Assembly (NCBI GenBank): GCA_024638645.1
Contig: JAHEJX010000013.1
Location: 1-54,033, forward strand
Source of the DNA: Actinomycetes bacterium
Lineage (GTDB): Bacteria > Actinomycetota > Acidimicrobiia > Spongiisociales > UBA5794
Length of the DNA stretch: 54,033 nucleotides
Direction of reading: 5' to 3'
Shown: in pieces, positions 49,539-54,033 of the stretch
How the letters are laid out: every line of letters starts with the position of its first letter
Position numbering within the stretch: position 1 is the stretch's first letter
Program-made: the position numbers and the translations under genes
Notes under the pieces: model-generated
What the model saw: the letters and a program-made list of their open reading frames with translations, nothing else
Database searches by the model: none
Told to the model about the DNA's origin: nothing

Positions 49539-50084
49539 CTAGGCGCTTGGCGGCAGGAGGACGGCGTCGATGATGTGAATCACACCATTGGAGGCGGCGA
49601 CATCAGTCGTCAGCACGTTGGCCGAACCATTGAGAACAACCGTCTCACCGTCAACGGCAATTGAGATGTCCTCGCCCTGCACCGTCGTGGCCGAGTCGAG
49701 ACCAACCACGTCGGCTGCTTTCACCTCGCCGGATACGACGTGGTAGAGCAGGATCTGTGACAGGGCCTCAGTGTCCTCGAGCAAAGATTCGAGGGTGCCT
49801 TCCGGAAGGGCGGCGAACGCCTCATCGGTCGGTGCGAACACGGTGAACGGACCGTCGCCGTTGAGCGTGTCGACGAGGCCGGCAGCCTCGGCGGCAGCGA
49901 GCAGCGTGCTGAATGAACCAGCTTCGCCGGCAACTTCGACGATCGTGCCTGCGTCCATCATTTCCTCTGCCATCGTGGTGTCGGGCGCAGCAGTTGTTGT
50001 ATCGGCGGCATCGTCGCCACCGCAAGCAGCAGCGAGCAGTGAAACTGCCAACGCCGCTATCGCGATATTGCGGAATCGCTTCAT
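49539..50084 (-). CDS. Fasciclin (FAS1) domain lipoprotein
   Basis: This 181-residue surface lipoprotein has a signal ending AAAC (Cys21), a Thr/Asp/Met linker and one FAS1 domain (about 48-181). The two conserved FAS1 boxes are visible: [17 protein letters not shown] near 78 and a late [16 protein letters not shown]1 proteins act in adhesion; MPT70 and MPT83 of Mycobacterium tuberculosis are the known examples. AAGGAG lies 10 bases before the ATG. It lies 90 bases downstream of the ECF sigma gene on the same strand. Confidence 0.93.
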   Translation of the reverse strand: MKRFRNIAIAALAVSLLAAACGGDDAADTTTAAPDTTMAEEMMDAGTIVEVAGEAGSFSTLLAAAEAAGLVDTLNGDGPFTVFAPTDEAFAALPEGTLESLLEDTEALSQILLYHVVSGEVKAADVVGLDSATTVQGEDISIAVDGETVVLNGSANVLTTDVAASNGVIHIIDAVLLPPSA

Positions 50085-50174
50085 TGTTTGTAACTCCTTG
50101 TTAGGTCTGGCCCTGGCCGGGCCTGCAAGAAGCTGTACGGAGGACCCAAAGAGGCGGATGACAAGAACCGGGAC

Positions 50175-50720
50175 TCAGTTGTCGCGGGAACGCCACTCAA
50201 TTGGCCGACCCCTGCCATCAACCGTTATGGCACAACACTCCTGGAGGTCCACGAGAAGCTGCCGGCGCGCCCGCTGAACCCGCGATTTCATACCTGCCAG
50301 CGAGATGCCAGCCTGCTCGGCGGCTTCGGCCTGGGTCAGAGCTCCGAGGTCTGTCATCTCGAGCGCGCTGCGATGCTCTGCGTTGAGGCCGTCGAGAAAG
50401 GGTTGGAGGCAAGCGACGATTTCGCCCCAAATCGCCTCGTCGTCGTCCTCGAGAGCGACGGGCTCGGGGACCTCGTCTGTCGGCAGTTCGTGTCTCTTGG
50501 CGGAACGGCGCCGATCGATGATGGCATTACGCGCAACCCGGTGCAGCCAGCCTGAAACATTTTCGATAGCGTCGACATCCGTCGCCACAAGACGCACGAA
50601 CACATCCTGGACGATGTCTTCGGCAAGCTCCTTGTTGTTGACGCGCCGCAACACAAAGCCGTTGAGGCGCAAAGCGAACTCCTTGTAGAGGGTTTCTACC
50701 GGCGATGCGCTGTAGGTCAT
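50175..50720 (-). CDS. ECF RNA polymerase sigma factor, SigZ-like
   Basis: This 181-residue sigma-70 family factor has region 2 (ELAEDIVQDVFVRL and NVSGWLHRVARNAIIDRRR, about 30-75) and region 4 (LGALTQAEAAEQAGISLAGMKSRVQRARRQL, in pieces, about 128-158). It ends with a short tail containing a Cys pair (QECCAITVDGRGR), a feature typical of SigZ-like factors. No anti-sigma gene is adjacent. TAGGGT (50729-50734) lies 8 bases before the ATG. It diverges from the flavoprotein gene and precedes the fasciclin lipoprotein. Confidence 0.9.
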   Translation of the reverse strand: MTYSASPVETLYKEFALRLNGFVLRRVNNKELAEDIVQDVFVRLVATDVDAIENVSGWLHRVARNAIIDRRRSAKRHELPTDEVPEPVALEDDDEAIWGEIVACLQPFLDGLNAEHRSALEMTDLGALTQAEAAEQAGISLAGMKSRVQRARRQLLVDLQECCAITVDGRGRPIEWRSRDN

Positions 50721-50781
50721 GTCACTTCACCCTAAGGGTGGACGTTCTCGAGGAAAACGTGCATCCATTGCCTTTCCATTC

Positions 50782-50798
50782 CGTCTTCATTGAAGACG
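50782..50798. promoter_or_regulatory. Palindromic site before the flavoprotein gene
   Basis: CGTCTTCA and TGAAGACG flank a single central T. It lies 17 bases before the flavoprotein ATG and inside its leader or promoter. The central TTCATTGAA recalls ArsR/SmtB-type sites, but no such regulator is in the window. Confidence 0.55.
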
Positions 50799-50815
50799 AA
50801 ACAGGAGACCAAAAG

Positions 50816-52099
50816 ATGCAGTCGTATCCAGTTGCAATAATCGGCGCCGGCCCGATTGGGCTTGCCGCCGCCGCCAACCTTGTTGAACGTGGCCTTTCGT
50901 TCACGATCATCGAAGCGGGTTCTGGCGTGGGCGCGGCGATCCGAGAATGGGGCCATGTGCAGCTCTTCTCGCCTTGGCAGCATTGCATCGACCCGGCATC
51001 GCGCCGCCTGCTGGAAGCCACAGGATGGACCGCACCGCCCGACAACGAACATCCGACCGGTCGCGACCTCGTTGATCTGTACCTCGAGCCCTTGAGCGGG
51101 ATCCCGCAGATCGCAGATTCACTGCAAACAGGGACCCGCGTCACCTCGGTCAGCAGGCTTGGTGTCGACAAGACAAGGCCACTGGGGCGAGATGAGCTTC
51201 CTTTTGTGATCACTGCAGTTGCTCCAGTCGGCGAGATCGAGATCCTCGCGTCTTCGGTCATCGACGCGTCGGGGACCTGGCGCCAACCCAACCCACTCGG
51301 CTCGGGCGGCACGCCGGCCCTTGGCGAGCGTGCCAGCACCGACTTGATCGCAACCGGCATTCCAGACGTGCTCGCAGACCGCGACCAGTACGCCGGCGGA
51401 GCGATCGCGGTGGTGGGCTCTGGCCATTCAGCCCAGAATGTCCTGCGTGCCCTCGCATCGGTCGCAGCCGATGATGAGTCGACTCAGATCACGTGGTTGG
51501 TGCGTCGCGACGAACCAGGCCAGATGTTCGGCGGAGGCACGGACGATGAGCTCCCCGAGCGTGGTGCCCTTGGATCCGCGGCCAAAGCGCTGGTCTCTAC
51601 CGGTCCAGTGGACCTTGTCACTGGCTTTCGAATTCGCGAGGTCATCCGGGACGACGCGGGGGCTTGGCTCGTCAGCTTGGACGGCCGCAAGGTCGGCCCC
51701 TTCGATCGCATCGTGAACACAACAGGTTTTCGACCCGACCTCGCAATGCTTGGCGAGATCCAGCTCGACATCGACAATTCGCTCGAATCGAGCAAACAAC
51801 TGGCCCCGCTCATCGACCCCAACTTCCACTCATGCGGCAACGTACCTCCCCACGGAGCGCGGGAGCTGGCGCAGCCGGACAAGGGATTCTTCATCGTCGG
51901 CAACAAGAGCTACGGCCGAGCACCGACCTTCTTGCTGTTGACGGGATACGAGCAAGCCAGGTCTGTGGTTGCGCTCATCGACGGCGACGAAGATGCGGCT
52001 TACAACGTGAAGCTCGTGTTGCCCGAAACCGGTGTATGTTCGCCGGCGCCGCAATCGAGCAAGGGAATGTTGCCGATCCTCGAGAACGCGTGTTGTTAG
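50816..52099 (+). CDS. FAD/NAD(P)-binding flavoprotein oxidoreductase ending in vicinal cysteines
   Basis: This 427-residue two-dinucleotide-fold oxidoreductase has FAD motif IIGAGPIGLAAAANL (8-22), GHVQLFSPWQHCIDPASRRLL near 45-65, a second NAD(P) motif VVGSGHSAQNVL near 205, and the late FIVGNKSYGRAPTFLLLTGYEQ. The tail has Cys in TGVCSP, and the last two residues are Cys-Cys, like the C-terminal Cys pair of mercuric reductase. Its relation to metal or metalloid handling is inference. AGGAG lies 9 bases before the ATG. It diverges from the SigZ-like factor. Confidence 0.83.
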   Translation: MQSYPVAIIGAGPIGLAAAANLVERGLSFTIIEAGSGVGAAIREWGHVQLFSPWQHCIDPASRRLLEATGWTAPPDNEHPTGRDLVDLYLEPLSGIPQIADSLQTGTRVTSVSRLGVDKTRPLGRDELPFVITAVAPVGEIEILASSVIDASGTWRQPNPLGSGGTPALGERASTDLIATGIPDVLADRDQYAGGAIAVVGSGHSAQNVLRALASVAADDESTQITWLVRRDEPGQMFGGGTDDELPERGALGSAAKALVSTGPVDLVTGFRIREVIRDDAGAWLVSLDGRKVGPFDRIVNTTGFRPDLAMLGEIQLDIDNSLESSKQLAPLIDPNFHSCGNVPPHGARELAQPDKGFFIVGNKSYGRAPTFLLLTGYEQARSVVALIDGDEDAAYNVKLVLPETGVCSPAPQSSKGMLPILENACC

Positions 52100-52129
52100 G
52101 GCGCGCCGTCGCTCCGCAAGCCGGTTGCC

Positions 52130-52837
52130 CTACAAGCCGAGGGTCGGTTGTTCGGCGGCGGGGGTTGTCAACTCATCGATCAACTCAGGCGTGTTGTTCG
52201 CGACCTTGTTGACGAGGGTGCTCACCGGGTGCAGAGCCATTTGATCTGCCGGATATACCCTCAAGAGCTTCGCCGCCTCGACGGCGTCTTCAAGATCGCG
52301 ATCCAGCCAGTCGGCCCACACAGATTCGGGTAGCGAGACCGGCATTCGATCGTGGATGGGAGCCACGAGGTCGTTGGGCTCTCCAGTGAGAATCGTGCAG
52401 GTACGGAGCCGCTCGCCGGACTCCGGATCCTTCCAGGAGGACCAGAGACCCGCAAAGACGAGGGGATTGCCGTCCTTGCTGTGTATGTAATGCGGCAGCT
52501 TGCCTTTTTCGAGGCGCTGCCACTCGTAGAAGCCATCGGCAGGGATCAGACAGCGCCGCTTGGCGAGACTTTCCTTGAAGCTGGCCTTGGTGGCGGCAGT
52601 CTCCGATCTGGCGTTGATATTCCTGGCCGCCATCTTCTTGTCCTTGGCCCAGAACGGAAGCAACCCCCACCGGAACGCTCCAAGCTGACGCTGCCCATCG
52701 TGCTCGGCCACCGCGTACACGTGATCCGTAGGTGCAACGTTGTACGAAGGCGACAACGGATCAATCTTGATCTCGTGTACGCCGAGAAACTCGGCGTACT
52801 TCTCTGCCGCCTGAGATTGCACAAACCGTCCGCACAT
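52130..52837 (-). CDS. SRAP domain protein YedK (abasic-site DNA-protein crosslinker)
   Basis: This 235-residue protein is of the SOS response-associated peptidase family, known from HMCES and YedK to protect abasic sites in single-stranded DNA through Cys2. It begins MCGRFV, so Cys2 is available after Met removal. NARSETAA near 73, ADGFYEWQR near 98 and PIHDRMPVSLP near 160 supply the other conserved active-site Asn, Glu and His. I chose the ATG at 52837; the longer frame would bury Cys2. Confidence 0.94.
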   Translation of the reverse strand: MCGRFVQSQAAEKYAEFLGVHEIKIDPLSPSYNVAPTDHVYAVAEHDGQRQLGAFRWGLLPFWAKDKKMAARNINARSETAATKASFKESLAKRRCLIPADGFYEWQRLEKGKLPHYIHSKDGNPLVFAGLWSSWKDPESGERLRTCTILTGEPNDLVAPIHDRMPVSLPESVWADWLDRDLEDAVEAAKLLRVYPADQMALHPVSTLVNKVANNTPELIDELTTPAAEQPTLGL

Positions 52838-52948
52838 ATGGCAATTCTCCCACGCTACGGCGCAGCCGGTTGCGGCTTGCGAGGGCGAGGGCATCGGAAA
52901 CTTGCCAGGCGATCCTCTAGGCGCTCAATTCTTGTACCTTCACGGCCG

Positions 52949-53911
52949 ATGAACCGAAAGATGACGAAGGGGATCCACCTCAGCGGCGTTAGCCGCAGCT
53001 TTGGCGAGATCCGCGCTGTCGACAGCCTCACCATCGACGTCCCCAAGGGAAGTGTTGCGGTGCTGCTCGGACCTAACGGCGCGGGGAAGACCACGACCGT
53101 GCGCCTGATCACCGGCTCGCTCAAACCCAACGCAGGCACCATCAGCGTGCTCGAAATGGATCCGGAGCGCGACGGCGACGAAATCAGACGCCGCAGCGGA
53201 GTTGTGCCTCCCAAGCCTGCCCTCTACGACCGCCTCACCGGGCGGGACAACCTCGAATACGCTGCCAAGATCTGGGATGCCGACGCAAGCCGAATCACCG
53301 AAGCAGCAGCGCGTTTCGGCATCGACCATGCCCTGCACATGAAGGTTGCCGGGTACTCGACCGGGATGCGGACTCGCCTCGCCCTCGCCAGGGCAGTCCT
53401 GCACGACCCGGAAATCCTGCTGCTCGACGAGCCGACGGCAGGCCTCGACCCGGAAAGCGCTCGCGCCGTCCTCGACCTGATTCGCGAGCTCGCCGGAAGT
53501 GGACGCACCGTGATCATGGCTACCCACCTCCTTCACGAGGCCGAGGGCATCGCCGACCAGGTGATTCTCATGGGCGCCGGCTCAGCGCGCGCCGCCGGCC
53601 ACCCGACCGATCTGGCGGCTCGATACATGAAAGACCCCGTTGTGATCGTCGATGCCGAAAATCGAGCCCTGTTGAAAGGCCTGAACCGGTACGAGGGCGT
53701 GAAAGGCGCAGTGTGGAACGGCGCCCTCCACGTGACGCTCGAATCGATCGAGGTGCTGCCCGATATGGTCGCCGGCCTAGTTGCCGACGGTGTCCGGCTA
53801 ACTCGCGTGGAGCCGATGGCTGCGACGCTCGAGCACCTCTATTTCGAGATGCAACGGCAACTGCGGCAGGCCGATCCCGTGGCAATCCCACCACCCGAGG
53901 TGCCGTCATGA
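52949..53911 (+). CDS. ABC-2 type exporter, ATP-binding protein
   Basis: This 320-residue ATPase of a DrrA/CcmA-like exporter has Walker A LLGPNGAGKTT near 40, the signature YSTGMRTRLALARA near 135 (the form usual in ABC-2 ATPases), Walker B ILLLDEPTAGLDP and the switch His in ATHLLHEAEG. A C-terminal domain of about 100 residues follows. I chose the ATG at 52949; a second ATG at 52961 is possible. TACCTT (52935-52940) lies 8 bases upstream. The stop overlaps the permease start as ATGA. Confidence 0.92.
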   Translation: MNRKMTKGIHLSGVSRSFGEIRAVDSLTIDVPKGSVAVLLGPNGAGKTTTVRLITGSLKPNAGTISVLEMDPERDGDEIRRRSGVVPPKPALYDRLTGRDNLEYAAKIWDADASRITEAAARFGIDHALHMKVAGYSTGMRTRLALARAVLHDPEILLLDEPTAGLDPESARAVLDLIRELAGSGRTVIMATHLLHEAEGIADQVILMGAGSARAAGHPTDLAARYMKDPVVIVDAENRALLKGLNRYEGVKGAVWNGALHVTLESIEVLPDMVAGLVADGVRLTRVEPMAATLEHLYFEMQRQLRQADPVAIPPPEVPS

Positions 53912-54033
53912 ATTGGAACAAGGTGTGGACGGTTGCCCGTATCGATCTGCACCGTCTCTTCATCAGCAAGGACTATTGGATCCCGATGGTGATCCTCGGT
54001 GGCATCTTCTTCGTGTTTATCCCCTGGGTCCTG
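53908..54033 (+). CDS. ABC-2 type permease (partial, N-terminal 42 codons)
   Basis: Only the first 42 codons are in the window: MNWNKVWTVARIDLHRLF, then a hydrophobic segment WIPMVILGGIFFVFIPWVL. The ATGA overlap with the ATPase gene and the typical N-terminus indicate the membrane subunit of the same exporter. The substrate is unknown. Confidence 0.8.
   Translation, partial: MNWNKVWTVARIDLHRLFISKDYWIPMVILGGIFFVFIPWVL

Noticed and set aside
1-54033. CRISPR arrays, insertion sequences, prophage or toxin-antitoxin modules
   Set aside because: No regularly spaced direct repeats of CRISPR length, no transposase or integrase, and no recognisable toxin-antitoxin pair were seen.

Overview
This is a chromosomal window from a high-GC Gram-positive bacterium, most likely an actinobacterium of the Acidimicrobiia type. 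The grounds are gene content and signal style, not a database match: two luciferase-like (F420-type) oxidoreductases, a DivIVA-domain coiled-coil protein, a regulator plus Lys/Ala/Pro-rich HBHA-like pair, a glgA-glgX-glgP cluster, many GTG and TTG starts, ATGA/GTGA/TTGA gene overlaps, and many stand-alone genes with a -10 box only 6-8 bases before the start codon (leaderless transcription). I see no phage, plasmid, insertion sequence, tRNA, rRNA or CRISPR array. This is mostly core metabolism with small uncharacterised genes in between.

Layout: 1-5862 is a branched-chain amino acid (Liv-type) ABC importer with unusually long permeases. 5973-13689 holds hflX, a cation efflux gene, an SDR/TetR pair with a long palindromic operator, an MFS transporter diverging from gpsA, a HAD phosphatase and tag. 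13837-22434 is a complete glycogen module, with glgB-glgC converging on glgP-glgX-glgA. 22544-23791 is a chorismate mutase fused to a DAHP-synthase-like domain that has lost its catalytic residues, preceded by a Phe/Tyr leader peptide and terminator (a transcription attenuator). 23898-27739 is the heme A operon ctaA-ctaB plus a 64-residue membrane protein and a phosphotransferase, diverging from a MenH-like hydrolase. 27720-30140 is an operon led by selD, which is itself a selenoprotein gene with an in-frame UGA. 30300-31843 holds a structured-RNA candidate and mgtE.

31949-36674 has a lipoprotein, an unknown gene, a class IV aminotransferase, nadE and a YbdK-type ligase. 36887-41124 has an F420-type oxidoreductase, an M20 amidohydrolase, and the tyrA and catalytically complete DAHP synthase pair. 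41393-42381 is an XRE regulator with a strong leaderless promoter plus an HBHA-like gene. 42552-49477 is a run of small or poorly known genes around a long DivIVA-like coiled-coil protein. 49539-52099 has a fasciclin lipoprotein downstream of an ECF sigma factor, diverging from a flavoprotein ending in two cysteines. The window ends with an SRAP (YedK) gene and an ABC-2 type exporter that runs off the edge.

The most interesting items are the attenuator and catalytically dead DAHP-synthase/chorismate-mutase fusion, with the active DAHP synthase and prephenate dehydrogenase about 17 kb away; the selenocysteine-containing SelD; the leaderless promoter signature, including divergent overlapping -10 boxes; and a dispersed intergenic repeat with a 7-base period that forms inverted arms.
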